A DNA stretch of 34,595 nt from Terriglobales bacterium. GTDB taxonomy: Bacteria > Acidobacteriota > Terriglobia > Terriglobales > Acidobacteriaceae. The notes below the pieces were generated by a model. It was not told the DNA's origin and did not search any database. It saw nothing but the letters and a program-made list of their open reading frames with translations. Positions within the stretch are counted from its first letter, which is position 1; every line of letters begins with the position of its first letter. The position numbers were made by a program, and so were the translations under genes. The stretch lies in NCBI GenBank assembly GCA_035624455.1, contig DASPRM010000091.1, forward strand, positions 1-34,595, written 5' to 3'. Positions 14,103 through 21,763 of this stretch are shown here, one piece after another.

Positions 14103-17100
14103 ATGTACATTGAGCTTCACTCCCGTTCTGCTTTCAGCTTCCTCGAAGGCGCCAGCGTTCCCGAGGAACTGATACATGTCTGCGCCGCTCTCGGCATGCC
14201 GGCGATGGCCCTTCTCGACCGTGATGGCGTTTATGGTTCGCCGCGCTTCCACCTGGCAGCGAAAAAAGCAGGACTGCGTGCCCACATCGGCGCCGAAATC
14301 ACCACGCAGTCTGCAGTCGCCACCAAAATCTCGGGGGTGCCCCACCCTTCCGCCGCTTTGGGCGGAGAGTGGGGTAGTTTCCGTCTTCCACTATTAGTCG
14401 AAAGCCGCACCGGATATCAGAATCTCTGCCGCCTCATCACTCGCATGAAAATGCGTGGGCCCAAGAACTGCGATCCCTCGCTGATTGCTGCCCATCCCGA
14501 TGATTTTTCCGAATTCTCCAACGGTTTGATCTGCCTCACCGGCGACGAAAACGGTCCGCTTGCCGAAGCTTTGCATCGTGGCGGCATCGCAGAAGCCCGC
14601 CAAGCTGTGAGTTCTCTTATTGAAATCTTCGGCTCGAAGAACGTTTACGTCGAACTGCAACGCCACTTCGATCGCGACGAAGAGGCGCGCAATCAGGCGG
14701 CCATGCGCATCGCCGAGGACCTTCATCTCCCTCTCGTTGCCACCAACGGCGTCGCGTATGCAGCACGCAAGGAACGCGAACTCCTTGACCTGCTCACTTG
14801 CGTTCGCGAACACACCACCATCGACGAAGCCGGCCGGCGGCTGGCTCTGAACTCCGAGCGCCACCTGAAATCGTCGGCGCAAATGTCCGCCCTTTTCGCC
14901 GACTTGCCCCAGGCCATCCAAACCACTGTCGAGCTTTCCTCGCGGCTCGAATTCGCACTCGATGACCTCGGATACCAGTTCCCGAAATATCCGGTGCCCG
15001 CAGGCGAAACCATGAATTCCTTCCTGCGCACTATCGCGCGGCAAGGTTGCGAGGAGCGCTACGGCCGAGCTCCGCGCGAGATGCAGGCACGCGCCCGGAG
15101 GCAGATCGAGCGCGAACTGGCGCTGATCGAAAAGCTCGACCTGGCGGGCTATTTCCTGATTGTCTGGGACATCGTCCGCTTCTGTCGCGAACAAAAAATT
15201 CTTGCCCAGGGCCGCGGCTCAGCCGCCAACAGCGCCGTCTGCTACTCGCTCGGAATCACCGCTGTCGATCCGGTGAAGATGGATCTCTTGTTCGAGCGTT
15301 TTCTTTCCGAAGAGCGCGGCGAGTGGCCGGACATCGACATTGATCTGCCCAGCGGCGATCAGCGCGAACGCTCCATTCAATATGTCTACGAGCGTTATGG
15401 GAAGCTGGGCGCCGCCATGACGGCCAACGTCATCACTTATCGCGGGCGTCTGGCCGCGCGCGAGATCGGCAAAGCTCTCGCCTTCGACACCGAAACTCTG
15501 GACCGACTTTCCGCCATGGTCGGCACCTGGGAGTATCGCGATCCCAAGGAAACTCTGGAATATCGATTCGACCAATCCGGCTTCGATCTGCGCCATCCGC
15601 GCATGGCGAAGTTTCTCGATCTCTGCCTGGCGGTGCAGGATTTGCCCCGCCATCTCGGTCAGCACTCCGGAGGCATGGTGATCTGCCAGGGCCAACTCGA
15701 TTCGGTGGTTCCACTCGAGCCCGCCACCATGCCCGGCCGCGTCGTCGTGCAGTGGGATAAAGAAGATTGCGCCGACATGGGCATCATCAAGGTCGATCTG
15801 CTCGGATTGGGAATGATGGCGGTGCTGGAAGAATCGATCCAGCTCATCCGCGATCACTATAAAGAAGGAGTCGATCTCGGCCAGCTCCCGCCCGACGATC
15901 CCATCGTTTACGAAGCCCTCCAGAAAGCCGATACCGTGGGTCTCTTCCAGGTTGAGAGCCGAGCGCAGATGTCGTGTCTGCCGCGCCTGCGTCCGACAAA
16001 GTTCTACGACATCGTCGTGCAGGTGGCGCTGATCCGCCCCGGACCGATCGTGGGCGAGATGGTGAATCCCTTCATCAAGCGCCGCCAGGGACGCGAGCCG
16101 GTCACCTATCCTCACCCGTCTCTCGAGCCCATCCTCGAGCGCACTCTGGGAGTGCCTCTATTCCAGGAGCAGCTTCTGCGCATGGCGATGGTGGCCGCGG
16201 GATTCACCGGCGGCGAAGCCGAAGAGTTGCGCCGCGCCATGGGCTTCAAGCGGTCAGAAGCGCGTATGCGTGAGATCGAAACCAAGCTGCGCCGCGGTAT
16301 GGAACGCAACGGAATCCCGCAGCAGGCGCAGGAGTTGATCATTCAATCGATTGTCTCCTTTGCGCTCTACGGATTCCCTGAATCGCACGCTGCCAGCTTC
16401 GCGCTGATCGCTTATGCCAGCGCCTATCTCAAATATCACTACCTGCCGGCATTTCTGGCAGCCATCCTCAATAACCAGCCTATGGGTTTCTATCATCCCG
16501 CTACGCTCGTCAAAGATGCGCAACGGCACGGACTGAAGGTCAGGCCTATTGATGTGCTGAAATCAGATTGGTCATGCACGCTGGAGCCATTGGGTGATAC
16601 AGCATCGGCCAGCAGCCGTATGGCGCGGGCGCCCTCGACCGCGGGTCGCGTCGAAACCAAAACCTCCGGTGCCACCAGCGATCGTTTCGCGGTTCGCCTC
16701 GGATTGCGATATATTCGCGGCCTGCGCGAAGAAGCGGGACAGGCGATCGTGCGCGAGCGAAACCGCCGCCGCTTCATGTCCATCGACGATCTTGCTCTGC
16801 GCGTTCCCGAACTGCGCAAAAACGAACTGGTGATGCTGGCCAGCATCGGCGCCCTAAATAGCGTGGCATCTTGTGTGGGAACAGGCGTCCATGATGAAGA
16901 ACGTGTGGGAACGGGCGTCCCCGCCCGTTCAGGTCGAGGCAAAGCCTCGACAGCCTTCCACCGCCGCGACGCTCTCTGGCAGGTCGAGCGCGCCGCTCGT
17001 CCCTGCGGACCGCTACTGGAAGGTATCCAGGAATTCGATGGCCCATCTCCGCTCGCATGCATGACTCACGAGGAGCGCCTGGTTGCAGATTTCCGCGGTA

Positions 17101-17477
17101 CCGGACTCACAGTAGGCCCGCATCCAATGGCCTTCCGACGGGAGGAAATGTCGCGCCGCGGAATCACACCCGCCGCTGAGTTGCTCAAGTTGCCAAATGG
17201 AAAATTCGTCCGCACGGCAGGCTGCGTGATCACTCGCCAGCGTCCGGGCACCGCACACGGATTCGTCTTCCTCAGCCTGGAAGATGAGACGGGCATTTCC
17301 AATGCCATCGTCACGCCCGATTTATTCGACAAGTACCGTCTAATCCTGATGACGGAAAAATTCCTGCTGGTGGAGGGAAAACTGCAAAACTTGGACAACG
17401 TGATCTCAGTCAAAGCAGAGCGCCTGAAACCGCTGAATTTCAATCACATACAAACCAGCTCGCACGACTTTCACTGA
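14103..17477 (+). CDS. dnaE2: Error-prone DNA polymerase III alpha subunit DnaE2
   Basis: C-family replicative-type polymerase used for translesion synthesis, 1124 residues. The PHP domain is at the N-terminus (IELHSRSAFSFLEGAS). The palm motif GRGSAANSAVCYSLGI is followed by the catalytic acidic set PDIDID at 409-414. The fingers region carries QHSGGMVIC and DLLGLGMM. A C-terminal OB-fold runs from about GKFVRTAGCVITRQRPGTAHGFVFLSLEDETG to the end. Three segments look like repeat-encoded insertions: residues about 78-91 in the PHP domain, about 839-848, and about 924-950 before the FHRRDALWQVERA segment. None breaks the frame or touches a catalytic motif. The start is an ATG that begins directly at the conserved MYIELH. 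Confidence 0.93.
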   Translation: MYIELHSRSAFSFLEGASVPEELIHVCAALGMPAMALLDRDGVYGSPRFHLAAKKAGLRAHIGAEITTQSAVATKISGVPHPSAALGGEWGSFRLPLLVESRTGYQNLCRLITRMKMRGPKNCDPSLIAAHPDDFSEFSNGLICLTGDENGPLAEALHRGGIAEARQAVSSLIEIFGSKNVYVELQRHFDRDEEARNQAAMRIAEDLHLPLVATNGVAYAARKERELLDLLTCVREHTTIDEAGRRLALNSERHLKSSAQMSALFADLPQAIQTTVELSSRLEFALDDLGYQFPKYPVPAGETMNSFLRTIARQGCEERYGRAPREMQARARRQIERELALIEKLDLAGYFLIVWDIVRFCREQKILAQGRGSAANSAVCYSLGITAVDPVKMDLLFERFLSEERGEWPDIDIDLPSGDQRERSIQYVYERYGKLGAAMTANVITYRGRLAAREIGKALAFDTETLDRLSAMVGTWEYRDPKETLEYRFDQSGFDLRHPRMAKFLDLCLAVQDLPRHLGQHSGGMVICQGQLDSVVPLEPATMPGRVVVQWDKEDCADMGIIKVDLLGLGMMAVLEESIQLIRDHYKEGVDLGQLPPDDPIVYEALQKADTVGLFQVESRAQMSCLPRLRPTKFYDIVVQVALIRPGPIVGEMVNPFIKRRQGREPVTYPHPSLEPILERTLGVPLFQEQLLRMAMVAAGFTGGEAEELRRAMGFKRSEARMREIETKLRRGMERNGIPQQAQELIIQSIVSFALYGFPESHAASFALIAYASAYLKYHYLPAFLAAILNNQPMGFYHPATLVKDAQRHGLKVRPIDVLKSDWSCTLEPLGDTASASSRMARAPSTAGRVETKTSGATSDRFAVRLGLRYIRGLREEAGQAIVRERNRRRFMSIDDLALRVPELRKNELVMLASIGALNSVASCVGTGVHDEERVGTGVPARSGRGKASTAFHRRDALWQVERAARPCGPLLEGIQEFDGPSPLACMTHEERLVADFRGTGLTVGPHPMAFRREEMSRRGITPAAELLKLPNGKFVRTAGCVITRQRPGTAHGFVFLSLEDETGISNAIVTPDLFDKYRLILMTEKFLLVEGKLQNLDNVISVKAERLKPLNFNHIQTSSHDFH
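14334..14376 (+). repeat. Family B repeat inside dnaE2 (PHP domain)
   Basis: GGGTGCCCCACCCTTCCGCC pairs with GGGCGGAGAGTGGGG. It encodes GVPHPSAALGGEWGS between GAEITTQSAVATKIS and the conserved RLPLLVESRTGYQNL. Confidence 0.8.
16618..16646 (+). repeat. Family A-prime repeat inside dnaE2
   Basis: GTATGGCGCGGGCGCCCTCG followed by ACCGCGGGT. It aligns with the imuA copy at 11299 (GTGTGGCGCGGACACTCTTG) but is read in a different frame (MARAPSTAG here, VWRGHSCPR there). It lies between CTLEPLGD and the conserved RFAVRLGLRYIRGL. Confidence 0.6.
16873..16953 (+). repeat. Two family A repeats inside dnaE2
   Basis: A truncated unit at 16873-16890 (GTGTGGGAACAGGCGTCC) is followed by a full unit at 16903-16953 (GTGTGGGAACGGGCGTCCCC ... 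GGTCGAGGCAAAGCCTCGACA). The encoded peptide is CVGTGVHDEERVGTGVPARS and onward, in frame. Confidence 0.88.
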
Positions 17478-17514
17478 CTAAAAGCCGCTTCGCTCTATTC
17501 CATTTCCATTCCCG

Positions 17515-17594
17515 AACTATAAACATTTCTTATTCCTCCAATCTGATTTTTTTCCTTCTATTAACACCAATCCACGGCTAGACAGTTTATAGTT
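17515..17594. repeat. Perfect 10-base inverted repeat bounding an AT-rich segment
   Basis: AACTATAAAC at 17515-17524 and GTTTATAGTT at 17585-17594 are exact reverse complements, 60 bases apart. The segment is markedly more AT-rich than the flanks. It lies between dnaE2 and the DUF2934 gene. Confidence 0.7.
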
Positions 17595-17602
17595 GAAGAG
17601 AC

Positions 17603-17642
17603 GGAATGGGATTCTGCCGGGGCTGTACCCCGCACTTATTCC
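17603..17642 (+). promoter_or_regulatory. Possible structured leader of the DUF2934 gene
   Basis: GGGG-CTGTA-CCCC (17619-17631) is enclosed by GGAAT/ATTCC arms (17603-17607 and 17638-17642), 40 bases before the start codon. I see no match to a known riboswitch. Confidence 0.3.
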
Positions 17643-17681
17643 CCCATACCGGCAAATCTAATAAATGTAGGAGTTGTTAGG

Positions 17682-17912
17682 ATGGCAACGGTAAAACGGC
17701 CTCGCAGTACCTCTTCGGAAACCAAGAAGACCAGGAAGACGGATTCCGTTTCGGACGCGTCGCAGTACGAACACCTGACCAACGGAAATCTGGAAGAAGC
17801 GATTCGCACGCGAGCATACCTGCTGTGGGAGCAGGAAGGCCGAGTCCATGGCCAGGACGTAAACTACTGGCTGCGCGCGGAATCGGAACTCGTATCGCAC
17901 AACGTTCGCTAG
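17682..17912 (+). CDS. DUF2934 domain protein
   Basis: Small protein of 76 residues. The N-terminal third is basic and rich in Ser and Thr (KRPRSTSSETKKTRKTDS) and is probably disordered. The C-terminal half carries the DUF2934 pattern: EEAIRTRAYLLWEQEGRVHG followed by QDVNYWLRAESEL. Function is unknown; the family is common in Acidobacteriota and some Proteobacteria. The ATG is preceded by AGGAG at 8 bases. It stands alone between dnaE2 and typA. Confidence 0.85.
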   Translation: MATVKRPRSTSSETKKTRKTDSVSDASQYEHLTNGNLEEAIRTRAYLLWEQEGRVHGQDVNYWLRAESELVSHNVR

Positions 17913-17941
17913 CAGCCCGCACAATTCGAACCAGCCTTGAT

Positions 17942-17998
17942 GGTGCCCCAGCCTCGCCGTCCTTTGTTACGGTGGAAGGTCGAGGTGTGACCTCGAGG
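17942..17998 (+). repeat. Family B repeat with family A tail, copy upstream of typA
   Basis: GGTGCCCCAGCCTCGCCGTC ... ACGGTGGAA, then GGTCGAGGTGTGACCTCGAG. The arms are more diverged than in the copy at 11982, but the tail palindrome is intact. Confidence 0.75.
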
Positions 17999-18076
17999 GG
18001 AATCGAGCCTGAAATCGACACGCTTCGATGCGGTTGCGGCCCTGAAGAGTCCCAGATTGTATCTGAGAGGGATTGT

Positions 18077-18124
18077 ATGTGGGAACGGACGTCCCCGTCC
18101 GTTCAGGTCGAGTGCAGCTCGACG
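18077..18124 (+). repeat. Family A repeat, intergenic copy 2
   Basis: TATGTGGGAACGGACGTCCC, CGTCCGTTCAGG and the tail GGTCGAGTGCAGCTCGAC. This is the cleanest copy of the family in the window. Confidence 0.9.
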
Positions 18125-18174
18125 GCAATACGGGTAAACTTTCGGCTGCGCCATTCCATAAATCCTCTCCGCTC

Positions 18175-18280
18175 TGTCATCTTAAGCGAGGGCCGGGTCC
18201 GGGGTCCCCGGCAAGCCTGCTTTTGGTTTGCTGGGGTAGGAGTCCCGGCCCGAGTCGAAAGACCTGGTGTTTGTTTTTGT
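18175..18280. repeat. TCATCTTAAGCGA-type repeat, copy 3
   Basis: TGTCATCTTAAGCGAGGGCC ... GGCCCGAGTCGAAAGACCTG then GTGTTTGTTTTTGTC. The GGGCCGGG/CCCGGCCC arms enclose a second hairpin (CCCCGGCAAGC / GCTGGGG-like). Confidence 0.8.
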
Positions 18281-18318
18281 CTTCACGCGCGGCCGCATGC
18301 AGTACCCAGGATTCGCAC

Positions 18319-20145
18319 TTGACTAGACCTATTCGTAATATCGCCATCATTGCGCACGTGGACCACGGCAAGACCACGCTGGTCGATGCCATGCTCAAAC
18401 AGAGCGGCACGTTCCGCGCCAACGAGGTCGTCGTTGAGCGGGTGATGGACTCCAACGAACTCGAACGCGAGCGCGGCATCACCATCCTGGCCAAGAACAC
18501 CGCCGTCTTTTATCACGACGTCAAGATCAACATCGTGGATACCCCCGGTCACAGCGACTTCGGCGGCGAAGTCGAACGCGCATTGAAGATGGTGGACGGC
18601 GTGATGCTGCTGGTCGATGCCAGCGAAGGTCCGCTGCCGCAGACACGCTACGTGCTCAGCAAAGCGCTGGAAGCCAGGCTGCCGCCGATCCTGGTGATCA
18701 ACAAGATCGACCGCCCCGACGCGCGGCCACAGGAGGTGCTGAACGAAGTCTACGATCTGTTCATCGATCTCGATGCCACCGAAGAGCAACTCGAATTTCC
18801 CGTGCTCTACACAAACGCCAAGCTCGGCACGGCGACCGAGAACGTAAACAGTCCCGGCGACGATCTGCAACCGCTGTTTGAGGCCATCGTGAACACCATC
18901 CCCGCTCCATCCGGCGATCCCTCGGGCACGCTGCAAATTCTTGTCGCCAACCTCGACTACAGCGACTACCTGGGACGGTTGGCAATTGCCCGTGTGTTCA
19001 ATGGAACCTTGCATGTCGGCGACGAGGTCGCGATCGCGAAAATCGACGGCGCTTTCGAAAAGGTCAGGATCACCAAGTTGTTTTCCTTCAGCGGCCTTAA
19101 GCGCGTCGAAGTAGAACAAACCGAATTGGGCGATATCGTGGCCATTGCGGGCGTCACCGGCATCGCTATTGGCGACACCATTACTGGCGTCGAAAATCCC
19201 GCGCCGCTGCCACGCATCACTATCGACGAGCCCACGATCGCCATGCAATTCACTGTGAACACGTCGCCATTTGCTGGCCGCGAAGGCCAATACGTCACTT
19301 CGCGGCATTTGCGCGAGCGACTGGAGAAAGAACTGCTCACCAACGTCTCTCTCCGTGTCGAGGACACCGGCAGCACCGACACTTTTCTCGTCATGGGGCG
19401 CGGCGAACTGCAACTCTCGATCCTGATCGAGATGATGCGCCGCGAAGGCTACGAGCTAATGGTGGGCAAGCCCGAGATAGTTACCAAGACTGAAAATGGC
19501 CAGCGCATGGAGCCGGTCGAGCACCTTTTTGTCGACATTCCCGAGGAGTTCATCGGCGTCGTCATGGAAAAGCTCGGCATGCGCAAAGCTGAAACCCTGA
19601 AGATGCACAACCACGGCTACGGACGCGTGCGCATGGAGTTCCGCGTTCCCAGCCGCGGCCTGATCGGGTTGCGGAGCGAGCTACTCACCGACACGCGTGG
19701 CACTATCATCATGAATTCCATTTTCGATGGCCACACCGCCTGGCTTGGCGAAATTCCTCATCGCCTCACCGGCGCGCTCGTCGCCGATCGTCCAGGCACT
19801 ACCACTGCTTACGCTCTTTACAATCTGCAGGAGCGTGGGGAGCTGTTCACCGGCCCCGGAGTCGAGGTTTACGAAGGCATGGTGATCGGTGAGAACTCGC
19901 GGGAGAATGATCTCGATGTCAATGCCGTGCGCGAGAAGAAACTCACCAACATGCGCTCATCCACCGCCGATGAAGCCATCCGCCTGGTTCCGTTTCGCAC
20001 GCTGAACCTCGAGCAGGCCATCGAATTCATCGCTGAAGATGAATTTGTCGAGGTCACCCCGAAATCGCTGCGCCTCCGCAAAAAGATCCTGCAAGCCAAC
20101 AAGCGCCCCCGCAAGGGCGCTGTCCCCGCCAGCGTAGCCGAATAG
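18319..20145 (+). CDS. typA: Translational GTPase TypA/BipA
   Basis: Ribosome-associated GTPase of 608 residues, the normal length for BipA/TypA, involved in ribosome assembly and stress responses. The motifs are G1 AHVDHGKTT (residues 12-20), the switch I RGITI, G3 [10 protein letters not shown] and G4 [10 protein letters not shown]. The BipA-specific C-terminal region is present ([22 protein letters not shown] and [21 protein letters not shown]). The start is taken as TTG at 18319 with AGGA 7 bases upstream, because it gives the conserved [16 protein letters not shown]. The frame remains open upstream to 18073, but that part is repeat DNA. Confidence 0.93.
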   Translation: MTRPIRNIAIIAHVDHGKTTLVDAMLKQSGTFRANEVVVERVMDSNELERERGITILAKNTAVFYHDVKINIVDTPGHSDFGGEVERALKMVDGVMLLVDASEGPLPQTRYVLSKALEARLPPILVINKIDRPDARPQEVLNEVYDLFIDLDATEEQLEFPVLYTNAKLGTATENVNSPGDDLQPLFEAIVNTIPAPSGDPSGTLQILVANLDYSDYLGRLAIARVFNGTLHVGDEVAIAKIDGAFEKVRITKLFSFSGLKRVEVEQTELGDIVAIAGVTGIAIGDTITGVENPAPLPRITIDEPTIAMQFTVNTSPFAGREGQYVTSRHLRERLEKELLTNVSLRVEDTGSTDTFLVMGRGELQLSILIEMMRREGYELMVGKPEIVTKTENGQRMEPVEHLFVDIPEEFIGVVMEKLGMRKAETLKMHNHGYGRVRMEFRVPSRGLIGLRSELLTDTRGTIIMNSIFDGHTAWLGEIPHRLTGALVADRPGTTTAYALYNLQERGELFTGPGVEVYEGMVIGENSRENDLDVNAVREKKLTNMRSSTADEAIRLVPFRTLNLEQAIEFIAEDEFVEVTPKSLRLRKKILQANKRPRKGAVPASVAE

Positions 20146-20173
20146 CCTCAACTTAGAGCGCAGTCCATCCCCT

Positions 20174-20269
20174 GTCGTCATCCTGAGCGAAGCGCCTGCC
20201 CTGTTTTTCTGCCCCGGAGCTTTTGCGGGTCAGGCAGGCACACAGTCGAAGGATCTGGTGTTTGTTCTT
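20174..20269. repeat. TCATCCTGAGCGA-type repeat, copy 4
   Basis: GTCATCCTGAGCGAAGCGCC ... CAGTCGAAGGATCTGGTGTT, with GCCTGCC/GGCAGGC arms. It lies between typA and the decarboxylase gene. Confidence 0.85.
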
Positions 20270-20302
20270 TTGTGAACACGAGCGGCGCTTAAATCCGCCG
20301 TT

Positions 20303-20317
20303 TACAATCCCGACTCA
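20303..20317 (+). promoter_or_regulatory. Possible -10 element of a leaderless decarboxylase mRNA
   Basis: TACAAT at 20303-20308 lies 8 bases before the ATG at 20317, and no ribosome-binding site is visible. This arrangement would start transcription at or next to the start codon. No good -35 is seen at the standard spacing. Confidence 0.35.
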
Positions 20318-21720
20318 TGAGCCCGCTTGAAATCTCGCCAGACGATTTCCGCCGCCTTGCGGCCGAGGTCATGGAAATCGCCGCGAATTACCTCGCCACT
20401 CTCGACTCGCGCCCCATTTTCCAGAGCCGTGGTGAAGAAACGGAGCGCCTGTTCCACACGCCCCTTCCCGAGGAAGGCCTCGAGTCCGCCGCACTGACGG
20501 CGTTGCATGATGTGGTGGAGCACACGCGCACGCCCAACGGCCGCTTCTTCGGGTACGTGTTGGGTTCGGGCGAGCCCGTAGGTGCGACCGCCGATTTGCT
20601 GGCCAGCGTTCTCAATCAGAATCTCACGGCCTGGCGATCCGCGCCCGCCGGCGTCACTATCGAGCGCACCGTCGTCGAGTGGCTGGCGCAGGCGATCGGA
20701 TGTGCCGGTTTCACAGGCACGCTCACCTCGGGCGGATCGCTGGCCAATCTGATGGCCCTGGCCATGGCGCGCGAAGCCATAGCGCCCGCAAACGAGCCAG
20801 GCCTCGCCGGCCGCCGCTGTGTGGTTTACGCCTCCCAGGAAGTCCACATGTCGATCCCCAAGAGCGTCGCCCTGCTGGGGATCGGCCGAGAAAATCTGCG
20901 CCCACTCCCCGTCGGTCCAGACTTCCGCCTCATTCCTCCGGACCTGGAAAACGCCATTCAAGCCGACAAATCTGCGGGCAAGATTCCCATCGCCGTCGTC
21001 GCCTCGGCTGGAACCGTCAACACTGGCGCTGTCGATCCGCTCGCCGACATCGCTGCCATCGCGCGCCGTCATAATCTCTGGCTGCATGTTGACGGAGCCT
21101 ATGGCGCGCTCGCCGCCATTGCTGCTCCTGAAAAGTTCCCAGGCATCGCACTTGCGGACTCGATTTCACTCGACCCGCATAAGTGGCTGTTCCAGTCTCT
21201 CGATTGCGGCTGCCTGCTGTATCGCGATCCGGCAGCAGCCCGCCGCGCGTTCTCGCATACCGGAGATTATGCAAAGTCGCTGAGCACCGACCCCCTTGAG
21301 AGGTTCGCATTTTTTGAAGAATCAATCGAGCTATCGCGGCGCTTCCGCGCACTCAGGTTGTGGCTTTCCCTGCGCTATCACGGGATGGCGGCGTTCCGCG
21401 AGGCGATCCGCCGAGACCTGGAGCTGGCGCAAAGGCTGGCCGCGGCGATCTCCAATCACCCCGAATTCGAGTTGCTCGCGCCAGTGGAATTGAGCGCAGT
21501 CTGTTTCCGCCACAAGGTGCCGGGATGCGCTGCCGAGCAAGATTTGAATCAGCACAATGCGCGAATCCTGCAACGCCTGATCGAACGCGGCCGCGTGTAT
21601 TTGTCGAATGCCACCGTGCACGGACAATTCGCCCTGCGCGCCTGCATCGTGAACCACCGCACCACAGAGGCTCACGTCGATAGCGTGATCCCCGAGGTGC
21701 TGGCAGCGGCAGGCGCTTAG
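20317..21720 (+). CDS. PLP-dependent decarboxylase (aromatic amino acid / group II family)
   Basis: 467-residue fold-type I PLP enzyme of the group II decarboxylase family (DOPA, tyrosine, tryptophan and glutamate decarboxylases). The cofactor site is complete: LTSGGSLANLMALAMAREA for phosphate contact, HVDGAYGALAA with D259 for the pyridine nitrogen, and SLDPHKWLFQSLDCG with K289 as the Schiff-base lysine. The ATG at 20317 begins the conserved N-terminus (LEISPDDFRRLAAEVMEIAANYLATL). The substrate cannot be fixed by eye; the aromatic amino acid group is most likely. It is convergent with phoU, with only 43 bases between stops. Confidence 0.88.
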   Translation: MSPLEISPDDFRRLAAEVMEIAANYLATLDSRPIFQSRGEETERLFHTPLPEEGLESAALTALHDVVEHTRTPNGRFFGYVLGSGEPVGATADLLASVLNQNLTAWRSAPAGVTIERTVVEWLAQAIGCAGFTGTLTSGGSLANLMALAMAREAIAPANEPGLAGRRCVVYASQEVHMSIPKSVALLGIGRENLRPLPVGPDFRLIPPDLENAIQADKSAGKIPIAVVASAGTVNTGAVDPLADIAAIARRHNLWLHVDGAYGALAAIAAPEKFPGIALADSISLDPHKWLFQSLDCGCLLYRDPAAARRAFSHTGDYAKSLSTDPLERFAFFEESIELSRRFRALRLWLSLRYHGMAAFREAIRRDLELAQRLAAAISNHPEFELLAPVELSAVCFRHKVPGCAAEQDLNQHNARILQRLIERGRVYLSNATVHGQFALRACIVNHRTTEAHVDSVIPEVLAAAGA

Positions 21721-21763
21721 TTCGCGGAAGAGGGATGAAGCAGGAGAAATCGGAAGCTGATGT

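Larger units (their letters stand above)
17913..18318. other. 406-base repeat-filled region upstream of typA
   Basis: Contains a family B repeat with tail (17942-17998), a family A repeat (18077-18124) and a TCATCTTAAGCGA repeat (18175-18280). A long open frame runs through them into typA, but its peptide is repeat-derived (for example [12 protein letters not shown]) and should not be annotated as part of TypA. Confidence 0.75.

Noticed and set aside
14103-17477. Breakage of dnaE2 by its repeat insertions
   Set aside because: The frame is continuous, all catalytic motifs are present and the OB-fold end is intact, so the gene is called functional.
11982-18124. CRISPR array from the recurring palindromes
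   Set aside because: Copies are irregularly spaced, lie within genes as well as between them, and no spacer pattern or cas gene is present.
18073-18318. N-terminal extension of TypA by 82 residues
   Set aside because: The DNA is made of dispersed repeats and the remaining protein already has full TypA length with its conserved N-terminus.
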